32,761 bases of DNA from Actinomycetota bacterium (GCA_009927375.1 RFNE01000168.1:1-32761), one strand, 5' to 3'. Counted from the first letter of the stretch, positions 8,378 through 16,847 are shown. Made by a program: numbers and translations. Notes: generated by a model from the sequence alone, not told the origin.

Positions 8378-10312
8378 TTATCGACCAAGTGTGGATCGAA
8401 CGAGATCCGTCACTGCACGTGCACTGATTCCAAGCTTTTCCATGACGACACCACCTGGAGCGCTCGCGCCAAATCGGTCGATGCCGATTGGATGATCGAC
8501 GAATTCGTGCCATCCCATGGTTGATCCCGCTTCGAGGGAGAAACTGTGCCGACATTCGCCGATCGCTTTATCAAATGCAGATTTGCCACAGGAGCGCATT
8601 CGATCCCATGAGGGCATCGAGACGACGCGGCAGGTGATCCCGATCTCCTCAAGGAGGTTCGCAGCTTCAAGCGCGGTTGACACCTCGCTGCCCGTCGCGA
8701 CAATCGCGACGTCTGGTTGTGGGGTAGCGGCGCGGAGAACTTCGAATCCTTGGATGACACCAGAGCCAGTAGTCGTCTGGGGCAGATTCTGACGACTGAG
8801 GATGAGTGCAGTCGGACCGTCGAACTCGAGCGCACTGATCCACGCTTGTGCGGTTTCTGCGCCGTCGGCTGGACGGATGACCTGAAGTCCGGGGATGCTT
8901 CGGAGACTCGCAAGTTGTTCGACCGGCTGGTGGGTCGGGCCATCCTCTCCGACGCCGACAGAGTCGTGACTGAAGACAAAAACAACCCTTGCCTTGGACA
9001 GCGCGGCGAGTCGGATCGCAGGTTTCATGTAGTCGGCGAAAACGAAGAACGTGCCGCACACCGGAAGCGTCCCGCCGTGAAGCGCCATTCCAACGCATGC
9101 AGCCCCCATGGCGTGTTCACGAATTCCGTAGTAGATCTGACGCCCTTCTGGTGTCGATTTCTGGTGCGATGCAAATGACGAAACCTTCACGCCGGTGTTT
9201 CCGGTGAGATCGGCTGATCCCACAATGAGTTGGGGAAGCGAAGCCGCAGTTGCCTCTAAAACCTTCTGAATCGCAACTCGCGTCGCCAGTTGGGTATCCG
9301 AGGCGAATGGCGGAATCGCGTTTCTAATTGCTGTGACGTCGATAGAGCGCAGTTCCGCTGGCAGTGCACCAGACGCGGCGCGAAAATGAGAGCCGCGCGC
9401 AGCAGTCACGGTTCGGTATTCCTTGACGATCTCCTCTGGTGCGTAGAACGGCTCATTTGGGATCGACATCGCGGCTTTCGCTTCCGCTACATGGTCAGCA
9501 GTAAAGGGGTTGCCGTGCGCTTCATGTTTGCCGCTGAGCGATGGGGAAGGGTCGCCGATGGTTGTTTTCAGAACACAAAGTGTTGGCTTGCCAGAAGATT
9601 CCTTCGCTCGATTCAGCATGGATTCGAGTTCATCCAAATCGTTTGCGATCGCACCACCGACGAGAACGCGCCATCCGTACGATTCGAACCTCTTGATGAC
9701 ATCATCCGAACACGACAATCCAGTTGATCCATCGATCGTGATGCCGTTGTCATCGAAAACGCAAATGAGTCGTTCGAGTCCGAGGTGACCAGCGAGAGAT
9801 GCCGCTTCATGACTGATGCCTTCCATCAAGCAACCATCGCCTGCCACGACGAAGGTGTGATGTGAAAGGTCGTCGCCGTATCTCGCGGTGAGTTCACGCT
9901 CCGCAATCGCCATTCCTACGGCGTTTGCAAAACCCTGGCCGAGGGGCCCGGTCGTAACCTCGACTCCACGGGTGTGACCCGCTTCAGGGTGCCCAGGAGT
10001 GGCTGAATCCCACTGTCGAAAGGACTGAAGATCCTCAAGCTCGAGTCCATAGCCACTGAGAAAGAGCAATGCGTACTGAAGAATCGATGCGTGACCACAG
10101 GAAAGAATGAACCGATCACGTGCGAACCATTCGGGTTCAGCTGGGTCGTGACGCATCACTCTGCTGTAGAGGACGTGTCCAAGAGGAGCAAGCGACATGG
10201 CCGTGCCCTGGTGACCACTCTTGGCCTTCAGTGGAGCGTCCATGGCGATTCCGCGGATGATGGAGACCGCCAGCGCATCCGTCTCGGGGCTCAGTCTTGG
10301 CGGCAAGGACAC
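8378..10312 (-). CDS. tkt: transketolase
   Basis: This encodes 644 residues, slightly shorter than the usual 660-700. Transketolase uses thiamine diphosphate to transfer two-carbon units between sugar phosphates. KSGHQGTAMSLAPL (31-44) and CGHASILQY (72-80) carry the conserved histidines. GDGCLMEG starts the ThDP-binding motif at 158, ending in FDDNGITID. The pyrimidine-binding domain has FFVFADYMKPAIRL and SVGVGEDGPTHQPVEQ. The gene begins 9 bases after the nagA stop and ends 3 bases before tal, so nagA, tkt and tal are almost certainly one transcript. Its position suggests that fructose 6-phosphate from amino-sugar breakdown can feed straight into the pentose phosphate route. Confidence 0.97.
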   Translation of the reverse strand: MSLPPRLSPETDALAVSIIRGIAMDAPLKAKSGHQGTAMSLAPLGHVLYSRVMRHDPAEPEWFARDRFILSCGHASILQYALLFLSGYGLELEDLQSFRQWDSATPGHPEAGHTRGVEVTTGPLGQGFANAVGMAIAERELTARYGDDLSHHTFVVAGDGCLMEGISHEAASLAGHLGLERLICVFDDNGITIDGSTGLSCSDDVIKRFESYGWRVLVGGAIANDLDELESMLNRAKESSGKPTLCVLKTTIGDPSPSLSGKHEAHGNPFTADHVAEAKAAMSIPNEPFYAPEEIVKEYRTVTAARGSHFRAASGALPAELRSIDVTAIRNAIPPFASDTQLATRVAIQKVLEATAASLPQLIVGSADLTGNTGVKVSSFASHQKSTPEGRQIYYGIREHAMGAACVGMALHGGTLPVCGTFFVFADYMKPAIRLAALSKARVVFVFSHDSVGVGEDGPTHQPVEQLASLRSIPGLQVIRPADGAETAQAWISALEFDGPTALILSRQNLPQTTTGSGVIQGFEVLRAATPQPDVAIVATGSEVSTALEAANLLEEIGITCRVVSMPSWDRMRSCGKSAFDKAIGECRHSFSLEAGSTMGWHEFVDHPIGIDRFGASAPGGVVMEKLGISARAVTDLVRSTLGR

Positions 10313-10321
10313 GTTGAGAGA

Positions 10322-11386
10322 TTAGTTCCCGCTGATAGTCGTAGAGAATCCCGCACAGACAACAGTTCGTACCCCGAGATCGTCTGTCAACACGACGAGA
10401 TCGGCCCGAGATCCGACTCGAAGAGTGCCCCGGTCCACAAGTCGCAGGATTGACGCTGGGCGCTCGGTCGCCATCACAAGGACGTCCGCAAGCGGAATAC
10501 GGCATTTGGTAACTAGGTTGCGCACAGCCGCGTCGAGGCCGGTTGTGGATCCGGCGAGCCTCGCCCCTGGAACCATTCCGGTTCTTGATTGTTCTCCCAC
10601 TTGGTCTGAGACGAGAGTCATCCGGGCATTTGCTGCTCGCCAGATCAAGTTGATCGTGGTTGGGTGTACATGAATGAGATCCCCAACGACGGAGAACGTC
10701 ACGCGATCATCCGTGAGCGCGTAAGTAGCGACACCGGGTTCAACGTGATCGACCCCCGACATCGCATTGAACAGGTGCGTGACGTGTCGGGCTCCGTCTT
10801 CGACGCAGAGGTCGTATTGCTCTTGGGAGGCAGATGTGTGACCCAATGCAACGAGAACTCCCGCTTCGCTGAGCTCATGCGTTGCGTCTCTGCTGAGGGG
10901 ATGCTCTGGCGCCAGCGTCACCATACGGGCCGTGCGCAACGTGTTGAGAACGTCGCGCGTGACATCGAACCACTCGGCGCGATGAGCGCCTGGCTTCTGG
11001 CCGAGAAGCGGACCCTCGAAATGGAATCCAAGAGCATCAGGTAAGTCTCGTTCAACCGAAGCGATTCCAGACAGCCATTCTGAATGAGCGCTTCTGTAAA
11101 ACTCTGGCTCTTGCGTTGGAACCGTCGGTAGCCACGTCGTCACGCCTTGCGATCGGAGCATTTGCGAGATGCGGTTCCAGTCACAGTGTGGGTCAGCAAC
11201 TCGATCGGCACCGACTCCATTGACTTGAGCGTCGATGAAGCCTGGGCTGAGTATTCCGTCGATGACATCGTCACCGCGCTTGGCTGCTCGCACGTCGACG
11301 ATGACGCCACGGTCCCACACGACTGTCGTTGGACCATGAATCTCACCATTGACGAGCGCACGTGATGCTGAGAGGTGTTGCGGCAC
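10322..11386 (-). CDS. nagA: N-acetylglucosamine-6-phosphate deacetylase
   Basis: Counted from the GTG at 11386 this encodes 354 residues. NagA hydrolyses GlcNAc 6-phosphate to glucosamine 6-phosphate and acetate in amino-sugar and cell-wall recycling. The amidohydrolase motifs are GFIDAQVNG (49-57), GFHFEGPLLGQKPGAH with Glu124, GHTSAS with His183, HLFNAMS with His204, and LVSDQ with the likely catalytic Asp261. A start at 11443 is possible but would overlap the divergent gene by 38 bases. GTG 11386 leaves a natural N-terminus and sits exactly 7 bases after a -10-like TACAGT. It is the first gene of nagA-tkt-tal-LOG. No nagB or sugar transporter is in the window. Confidence 0.88.
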   Translation of the reverse strand: MPQHLSASRALVNGEIHGPTTVVWDRGVIVDVRAAKRGDDVIDGILSPGFIDAQVNGVGADRVADPHCDWNRISQMLRSQGVTTWLPTVPTQEPEFYRSAHSEWLSGIASVERDLPDALGFHFEGPLLGQKPGAHRAEWFDVTRDVLNTLRTARMVTLAPEHPLSRDATHELSEAGVLVALGHTSASQEQYDLCVEDGARHVTHLFNAMSGVDHVEPGVATYALTDDRVTFSVVGDLIHVHPTTINLIWRAANARMTLVSDQVGEQSRTGMVPGARLAGSTTGLDAAVRNLVTKCRIPLADVLVMATERPASILRLVDRGTLRVGSRADLVVLTDDLGVRTVVCAGFSTTISGN

Positions 11387-11392
11387 GCCAAC

Positions 11393-11399
11393 TACTGTA
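11393..11399. promoter_or_regulatory. symmetric bidirectional -10 element between nagA and the acyl-CoA synthetase
   Basis: The palindrome TACTGTA (11393-11399) reads TACTGT on the plus strand and TACAGT on the minus strand, both fitting TAnnnT. Seven bases separate the plus-strand box from GTG 11406, and seven separate the minus-strand box from GTG 11386. Neither start has a ribosome-binding site, so both mRNAs are predicted leaderless from one shared element. No consensus -35 is visible on either side. Confidence 0.55.
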
Positions 11400-11405
11400 T
11401 GAAAG

Positions 11406-13535
11406 GTGACGAATGGACTCAGCCTTTCTGAATCTGAGTCCAAAACGTTGTTATCCAGTCACGGAGTGCCATTCGGCGTCGAATCCGTCGTCAGAACACC
11501 TGACGAAGCGTCCCTTTGGGCGAAGAACCATCGTGGACCTTTCGTCGTTAAGGCGAACGGGGCAAAACTCACCCATAAGTCCGAGCGAGGTCTCGTTCGA
11601 TTGGGCCTCGCAGGTGAACAGGAGGTTCTCGGAGCAGCTCAAGCGATCTTGGAGCGAATCACTCCCGAAGATGGAGAGGTCACCCTGACCGTTGCAGAGA
11701 TGACCCTCGGCAATCGTGAGCTGATTGTGGGCGCCATGCGGGATGATTCCTTGGGCGCTTGTGTATTGATCGGTGCGGGTGGAATCTTCGCCGAGCAACT
11801 CAACGACGTTGCAATTCGACAGTTCCCAGTTGACGAGTCTGACGTTCGAGACATGGTGTCCGAGCTTCGTATTCGGGAAGTGCTTGGCCGCGCCCGGCAC
11901 TGCGCGCCGTTGGACCTCACCGCGCTGACGTCGCTGGCGAAATCCCTTTCAGCAGTGATGGTCGACGACCACATCGAGTCGATCGACCTCAATCCGGTGA
12001 TCGTCCGAGATGACGGTTCGATTTGTGCTGTGGATGCATTGGTAACCACAGGTCAGGCGCGTCGAGGTGCGGTCGGATCATGGGGCACCAACATCGACCT
12101 CGATCCGTTGTTCAACCCAAAGGGTGTTTGCGTCGTCGGCGCTTCTACGCACCCAGGAAAGTTCGGTTTCGTCGCCCTCCACAATCTCATCGCGAGTGGC
12201 TACAACGGTCGCGTCATTGCGGTCGGTCGGGGAGCGGAGTCGTACCTTGGGGCTGAGACATACACAGATGTCGACGACATGCCAAGTGATGTCGTCGATG
12301 CTGCATTCATCTGCACGCCACGCGACGGGAACGAAGAACTCTTGAGGAAGCTCTCAGCAAAGGGCGTTCGTACAGCATTTGTTGCAACAGCGGGATATCG
12401 AGAAGCCGACGAGGACGGTGCGAAAGCGGAACGCTCACTAATCGATGAGGCGATTCGTCTTGGCATGACGGTTGCCGGCCCGAACGGTCAAGGTCTCGTG
12501 AGTACTCCGTCAAAGATGTGTCTGCAGATCGTCGCACCATATCCACCGCGCGGCAGGATTGGAATCGCCTCGCAGAGCGGCAATTTCGTTTCGACGTGGA
12601 TGAATCTGGCGAAGTCTCGCAACGTTGGAGTTTCCCGCGCACTATCGGTGGGAAATGCTCCGCATGTGGGGGTTCCCGAGGTTCTCGAGTACCTGGCGGG
12701 CGACACAGAAACGACCGTCGCGCTGTGCTATCTGGAGGATTTGTCTCGCGCACAGGATTTTCTCGACGCTGCGAAGACGATGGTCAGCACCAAACCAGTG
12801 GTGGTCGTGAAAGGTGGCACTACCCGCCAAGGTGCGAAGGCGGCATCCAGTCACACCGGTTCACTTGCCGGCGATTCAGGCGTTCATCGGGGCGTGCCGC
12901 CAATATGGGATCACCGTGTGCGAAACGGTGGATGAGGCATTCGATGCAGCGTCAGTGTTTGCATCAATGCCGGTGCCCCGCGGTCAGAGGGTTGCCGTCC
13001 TGACGACAGTTGGGGGCTGGGGAGTTGCAGTAGCCGATCAGATCGGAAGATCGCAGGTTCTCCAAATGGCCGATCTTGGAGATGAACTGATGGGAAAGTT
13101 GGATGCGCTTTTACCACCGCGCTGGAGTAAGGGCAATCCCATCGATTCAGCGGGTGGCGAGACACGAGAGACCGTGGAAACCATTTTCGATCTTTTACTT
13201 TCGTCTCCTGAAGTCGATTCGGTCGTCTTTCTCGGTCTCGGCATTCAGAGCAACCAGGCGCGACTGATGAGGGAAGGTCGGTTTATCCAGATCACGGACT
13301 CGAGCGAATCGTCGGATTCCACGAGGGTCAAGACGTGAAGTACGCACAGCGCTCAGTGGAGTTGTCTCGGCAGTACTCCAAGCCGATCCTTATTGCAAGC
13401 GAGCTCGTAACGTCCGATCCTTCCAATCCTGGGGTTTCAGCACTTCGTGAACTCGGTGTGGCAGCGTTCCCCAATGCATGGTCGGTGATTCGAGCGCTTG
13501 AGCACGCGACGATGTGGGGTATTCGACATGCCTGA
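11406..13535 (+). CDS. two-domain ADP-forming acyl-CoA synthetase, interrupted by two frameshifts
   Basis: This is an NDP-forming acyl-CoA synthetase (acetate:CoA ligase type) with the domains in beta-alpha order. An ATP-grasp domain comes first (about 1-220, with KLTHKSERGLV, LIGAGGIFAEQ and DLNPVIV). A CoA-binding Rossmann domain follows (VCVVGASTHPGKFG), then succinyl-CoA-ligase-like domains (IGIASQSGNF, and SSHTGSLAG with the likely phospho-histidine). Two indels break it. An extra T at about 12875 moves GSLAGD out of frame before QAFIGACRQYG. A missing T in the run at 13282-13284 moves it back, giving RFYPDHGLERIVGFHEGQ. Corrected length is about 709 residues, normal for the fused form. 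Its end overlaps dacB by 8 bases. The actual acyl substrate is unknown. Confidence 0.85.
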
Positions 13536-14970
13536 TCGATCCAAACCACTTCAGCAAGCTCGTCATGACGTCAAGGTCGGATCAGGCAGGGTAGTTGCGT
13601 CCCTCCTCGGGGGGATGACACTCGTCGTCGGCTCGTTGCTCGGTTTTGCTTGGCGGTTCGTCGATGGTGTCGCGACGTCGGTCTCGACACACCCCGCGAG
13701 AGAGCTCACTCAAGTCTCTTCGCCGATCATCAGCGCCCGTCATTTTCCTCAAACGCTTTCGGACGACGTACGGATAAATTCGGTACGCAGAAGGCTCGTT
13801 GGCGTCGCGAATGCTCTTCCTGAGAGTTCATGTCTCAGTGTGAATGTCGAGGGCAAACTCCTCGTCGATGTGAATCCCACGGTGTCGCTCGTTCCGGCAA
13901 GCAATATGAAACTCGTTGTCGCCTACGCAGCGCTCAAGACTCTTGGCGCTGACTACACCTTCAATACTTCGGCACGTGCGACGCTCGATGGATCGACAGT
14001 GCTTGGAGACCTCTTCATCGTCGGCGGGGGAGACCCGCTGTTAGTTACTGCCGACTATCCATCCCGTGAGTTCTTCCCGACTTTCAATCAGACGCGAATC
14101 GAGGACCTTGTCGACGCAATTGCGTCTCGTGGAATCACGACCATCACGGGATCGGTCGTAGGTGATGAGTCCCGATACGACACTGAGCGTTATTCCCCGA
14201 ACCTTGGACTTGGCATTCGGGGTACCGAGGTTGGCCCACTCGGAGCATTAATGGTGAGCGATGGGACACTCGCAACCTCGCCGATCAAGCCGGATCAACC
14301 AGCGCTTGCCGCAGCGACAGAGATAACGCGACTCCTGAACGAGCGAGGTATTGCAGTCGGCGGTCCACCGAAGATCGGTGCCGCTGCTGCCGATGTCGGA
14401 GAAATCGCCTCAGTCGTTTCACAACCGCTGCGCAACGTGATTGCCGAGATGCTGACGAACAGCGACAACAACACAGCTGAATTACTGCTGAAAGAGATTG
14501 GCTTTTCGGCGAACCAGTCAGGTACGCGTGAGTCGGGGATCGCCGCAGTGAATAACGTCTTGATGGCGGATGGACTGACCATCGATGGATTCGTCATGGC
14601 GGACGGTTCTGGGCTCGACCGGACGAATCGGGTGACGTGTCGTTTGCTCATGGAAATCCTCGGGTCTGACAATGGTTTTGGAGACATTGGCAACGGTTTG
14701 TCCGTCCTCGGCAAAGTGGGAACTCTGCGGGACGTACTCATGGATTCCCCTGCTGCGGGACGAATGTACGCAAAGACGGGAACGTTGACTGATGTGAAGA
14801 CCCTCAGTGGGTTTACTCGATACACCGACACGCTCGCCGCGCACTTCACGTTGCTGCTCAATGGCAAAGGGGTCTCGAACCAAGGGGTCTATCGACCAAT
14901 TTGGGCGGCCCTCGCAAGCGCTTTGGCTTCAGTATCTGATACCCCAAGCGCGGCCCAGATCGCCCCGTAG
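13528..14970 (+). CDS. dacB: D-alanyl-D-alanine carboxypeptidase/endopeptidase (PBP4, peptidase family S13)
   Basis: This encodes 480 residues from the ATG at 13528. An N-terminal hydrophobic segment (about 22-43) acts as a signal or anchor, placing the enzyme outside the membrane. The penicillin-binding active-site triad is present: SNMK with Ser125 and Lys128, SDN (312-314) and KTG (416-418). Class C low-molecular-weight PBPs trim the stem peptides of peptidoglycan and cut cross-links. VPASNMKLVVAYAAL and GDLFIVGGGDPLL are typical of S13. It overlaps the acyl-CoA synthetase stop by 8 bases. A weak GC-rich hairpin overlaps its stop codon. Confidence 0.93.
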   Translation: MPDRSKPLQQARHDVKVGSGRVVASLLGGMTLVVGSLLGFAWRFVDGVATSVSTHPARELTQVSSPIISARHFPQTLSDDVRINSVRRRLVGVANALPESSCLSVNVEGKLLVDVNPTVSLVPASNMKLVVAYAALKTLGADYTFNTSARATLDGSTVLGDLFIVGGGDPLLVTADYPSREFFPTFNQTRIEDLVDAIASRGITTITGSVVGDESRYDTERYSPNLGLGIRGTEVGPLGALMVSDGTLATSPIKPDQPALAAATEITRLLNERGIAVGGPPKIGAAAADVGEIASVVSQPLRNVIAEMLTNSDNNTAELLLKEIGFSANQSGTRESGIAAVNNVLMADGLTIDGFVMADGSGLDRTNRVTCRLLMEILGSDNGFGDIGNGLSVLGKVGTLRDVLMDSPAAGRMYAKTGTLTDVKTLSGFTRYTDTLAAHFTLLLNGKGVSNQGVYRPIWAALASALASVSDTPSAAQIAP

Positions 14971-14990
14971 CCCACGAGAGGGCGCCTTTT
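14961..14990 (+). terminator. weak hairpin with T-run after dacB
   Basis: CGCCC (14961-14965) can pair with GGGCG (14980-14984), followed by CCTTTT. The stem is only 5 bp with a 14-base loop and overlaps the dacB stop codon, so it is at best a weak or attenuating terminator. Confidence 0.3.
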
Positions 14991-14996
14991 CGCTGG

Positions 14997-15332
14997 TTGA
15001 ATGAAGGGGTGAGCGTTTACCCCTCCCAAGAGACTCCTTCAACCATCGGTGAAGTCGTTGACCTTGTTCGTGCGTACGTGCGCCAACAGACGATTTCACC
15101 ACTTCGTGGGGCTGGACGCTGGGTCGTCTTTGGGCTCTTCGGAGGCTTCCTGCTCATCATCGGGCTGGTCTTTCTCGCGATTGGCGGCTTGCGCGCTCTG
15201 CAGACGATGTCCGCTTTTGACGACGAATGGTCGTTCGTTCCGTATTTTGCAGTCCTCATATTCTCGATTGCAGTTATCGGCGTCGCTAAAGGTCGCATCT
15301 CGATCGGCACCCTCCATCCAGGGGACAAGTAG
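14997..15332 (+). CDS. small two-helix membrane protein resembling actinobacterial holin-like (Phage_holin_3_6 type) proteins
   Basis: This encodes 111 residues from TTG 14997, or 107 from GTG 15009; neither start has a well-spaced ribosome-binding site. After a short helical N-terminus (TIGEVVDLVRAYVRQQT) come hydrophobic segments at about 43-65 and 83-97, separated by MSAFDDEWSF. The amphipathic helix plus two-helix layout resembles proteins annotated as putative actinobacterial holin-X or Phage_holin_3_6. Such proteins occur on ordinary chromosomes and need not be phage lysis proteins. There is no other phage gene nearby. Two bases separate its stop from the next small gene, so it heads a four-gene run ending in trmI. 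Confidence 0.7.
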   Translation: MNEGVSVYPSQETPSTIGEVVDLVRAYVRQQTISPLRGAGRWVVFGLFGGFLLIIGLVFLAIGGLRALQTMSAFDDEWSFVPYFAVLIFSIAVIGVAKGRISIGTLHPGDK

Positions 15333-15334
15333 CG

Positions 15335-15538
15335 ATGAGTGAACGTCCCGAAAAGGTGACCCGAAAGGATCTTGAAAATTCGTTTCTTGCGCTCCAACGA
15401 GACCTGACTGGGGTTTCCGAGGAACGCAAGTCGCTTCTCGTCGCTGGCGGAGTTGCGAGTGGGTTAGTCGCGCTGCTTGCCGCCTATCTTTTCGGACGTC
15501 GCAAGGGCCGCCGCTCTAGGTCACGCGTTGAGCGCTGA
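15335..15538 (+). CDS. small single-pass membrane protein with a basic tail, unknown function
   Basis: This encodes 67 residues. A charged helical N-terminus (about 1-33) is followed by one glycine- and alanine-rich membrane segment (LLVAGGVASGLVALLAAYLF, about 34-53) and a very basic C-terminus (GRRKGRRSRSRVER). The positive-inside rule predicts the tail is cytoplasmic. I do not recognise a named family. It starts 2 bases after the preceding membrane-protein gene and overlaps the next small gene by 11 bases, so the trio is almost certainly co-translated. Confidence 0.65.
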   Translation: MSERPEKVTRKDLENSFLALQRDLTGVSEERKSLLVAGGVASGLVALLAAYLFGRRKGRRSRSRVER

Positions 15539-15698
15539 GCAATCCTTCGCCGCAAAAGTTCCTCGTCGGCGCCGACTCGTTCGCTGGGTCGGACGTCGGC
15601 TCGCTCGTCGATTCTTTGGCTGGTGGTTTGAACCCACGTTGAAGCTCGTCACAGGTGCAGTTCGAGCGATCCGTTCGCGACGCGGAGCCGTCCAATGA
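15528..15698 (+). CDS. very small basic protein, unknown function
   Basis: Counted from the TTG at 15528 this encodes 56 residues; the frame is open further upstream but would then overlap the previous gene deeply. It is arginine-rich (VPRRRRLVRWVGRRLARRFFGWWF) with alternating aromatic and basic residues, like an amphipathic membrane-surface or nucleic-acid-binding helix. The C-terminus is also basic (AVRAIRSRRGAVQ). Its stop overlaps the trmI start as ATGA. No family is recognised. The tight overlaps on both sides are the main support. Confidence 0.55.
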   Translation: MSAEQSFAAKVPRRRRLVRWVGRRLARRFFGWWFEPTLKLVTGAVRAIRSRRGAVQ

Positions 15699-16462
15699 GT
15701 TCCCCCTTTGCATACGGAGAGCGAGTCATCATTCGCGATGCGAAAGAGCGGCGCTATCTCGAGGTGTTGAAAGAAGGCGGTGAGTTCCATACCCACGCAG
15801 GTTTCATTGCGCATTCGGCGATCGTGGGCATGAATGAGGGCGCCGTCCTCGCCACTGGCAAGGGATCGCAATATCACGTCCTTCGTCCAACCCTGGAAGA
15901 TTTCGTCCTCGAAATGCCCCGTGGTGCGCAGGTCATCTATCCGAAGGATCTCGCGACGATCTGCATGATTGGCGACATTCGACCCGGAGTGCGTGTTTTC
16001 GAGACAGGACTCGGTTCAGGCGCGCTCTCGATGGCCATGCTGCGAGCAGGTGCGCACATCACGGGATATGAAATTCGCGAAGACTTCGCTCATCGCGCAG
16101 TCTCCAACGTGAAGTCATTCCTCGGTGAAGAGCCGCTCACGCGCTACGACGTGTCGATTCGGGATGCTTATCTCGGGATCGAGGGGTCCGGCTTTGACAG
16201 AGTGATCCTGGATCTGCCGGAACCATGGAATGTCGTACCCCATGCGACCCAAGCACTTTTACCTGGTGGACTGCTCGTCGCGTACACGCCGAGCATCACT
16301 CAGGCTGTCAAAGTGAGAGAGGCGATGCGCTCGGGTTGGATAGAAGAGCGAACGCTCGAGGTGCTCCACCGAACCTGGCACATCGAAGGACAAGCGGTCA
16401 GACCAGATCACCGCATGGTCGCCCACACGGCGTTTCTCACCGTTGCGCGATATCTCGGATGA
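15695..16462 (+). CDS. trmI: tRNA (adenine58-N1)-methyltransferase TrmI
   Basis: This encodes 255 residues. TrmI makes m1A58 in the T-loop of tRNAs as a homotetramer using S-adenosylmethionine. The N-terminal small beta domain is followed by the SAM-binding motif FETGLGSGALS (102-112), the acidic YEIREDFAHRA (from 125), and the catalytic-region DLPEPWNVV. This is the same gene that sits upstream of mpa in M. tuberculosis (Rv2118c). Its ATG overlaps the stop of the small basic gene (ATGA). It converges on the ferredoxin gene with 3 bases between the stops. Confidence 0.93.
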   Translation: MSSPFAYGERVIIRDAKERRYLEVLKEGGEFHTHAGFIAHSAIVGMNEGAVLATGKGSQYHVLRPTLEDFVLEMPRGAQVIYPKDLATICMIGDIRPGVRVFETGLGSGALSMAMLRAGAHITGYEIREDFAHRAVSNVKSFLGEEPLTRYDVSIRDAYLGIEGSGFDRVILDLPEPWNVVPHATQALLPGGLLVAYTPSITQAVKVREAMRSGWIEERTLEVLHRTWHIEGQAVRPDHRMVAHTAFLTVARYLG

Positions 16463-16474
16463 GCCTTACGGCTC
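16461..16474. terminator. short inverted repeat between convergent trmI and ferredoxin stops
   Basis: GAGCC (16461-16465) and GGCTC (16470-16474) flank the loop TTAC, a compact 5-bp hairpin that includes parts of both stop codons. It has no T-run on either side, so bidirectional termination is only a possibility. Confidence 0.3.
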
Positions 16475-16711
16475 GATGAAGATGCACTCTCCCGGGCACT
16501 CTTCGGCGGACTCAATCACGCCATCGAGCTTGTCTTCCGGGATGTTGGCCATTCCTTCAGCGCCTTGCGGATTGCCTTTGGCGGTCGCGAAGATCTTGTC
16601 CTTTTCACGAACGTAGGCGAGGCCGTCATCGAGCAGCGTGAATACATCGGGCGCGATCTCCTCGCACAAACCATCTCCGGTGCACAAATCCTGATCAATC
16701 CAGACCTTCAT
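16466..16711 (-). CDS. small ferredoxin, probably [3Fe-4S] type
   Basis: This encodes 81 residues. The motif DLCTGDGLCEEIAPDVF has Cys10 and Cys16 (CX5C) and ECPGECI has Cys72 and Cys76. The usual ferredoxin Cys between the first two is absent. This pattern fits the single-cluster [3Fe-4S] ferredoxins that serve cytochromes P450 and other oxygenases in Actinobacteria, although Cys76 gives a spare possible ligand. It starts with IDQDLCTGDG as that family does, with an insertion around 37-50. GGAAAGG lies 6 bases before the ATG. No redox partner is encoded nearby. Confidence 0.88.
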   Translation of the reverse strand: MKVWIDQDLCTGDGLCEEIAPDVFTLLDDGLAYVREKDKIFATAKGNPQGAEGMANIPEDKLDGVIESAEECPGECIFIEP

Positions 16712-16745
16712 AACTACCTTTCCGTTAGGCCGTGAGGCTTCCTCA

Positions 16746-16751
16746 AGAGTA
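16746..16751 (-). promoter_or_regulatory. possible -10 box of the ferredoxin gene
   Basis: TACTCT on the minus strand lies about 35 bases before the ATG at 16711, which would give a leader of about 28 bases containing the visible ribosome-binding site. No good -35 is seen. Confidence 0.3.
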
Positions 16752-16786
16752 CACGCTCAGACGTCGTAAACAGAGTCAGGCGGGCA

Positions 16787-16816
16787 TTGGACGCATGTCG
16801 AGTGGCTCACTAGTTT
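16787..16816 (+). promoter_or_regulatory. predicted promoter of mpa
   Basis: TTGGAC (16787-16792) and TAGTTT (16811-16816) are separated by 18 bases and resemble -35 and -10 boxes. Transcription would start near 16823 and give a leader of about 25 bases ending in a strong ribosome-binding site, GGGAGG, before ATG 16848. The mpa-dop pair thus has a conventional leadered promoter, unlike pup. Confidence 0.45.
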
Positions 16817-16847
16817 GAGACCGACGGCACAGCACCGGGAGGCGAGG

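Noticed and set aside
14997-15332. prophage remnant suggested by the holin-like protein
   Set aside because: No other phage gene, attachment site or integrase is present. This protein type is ordinary on actinobacterial chromosomes.
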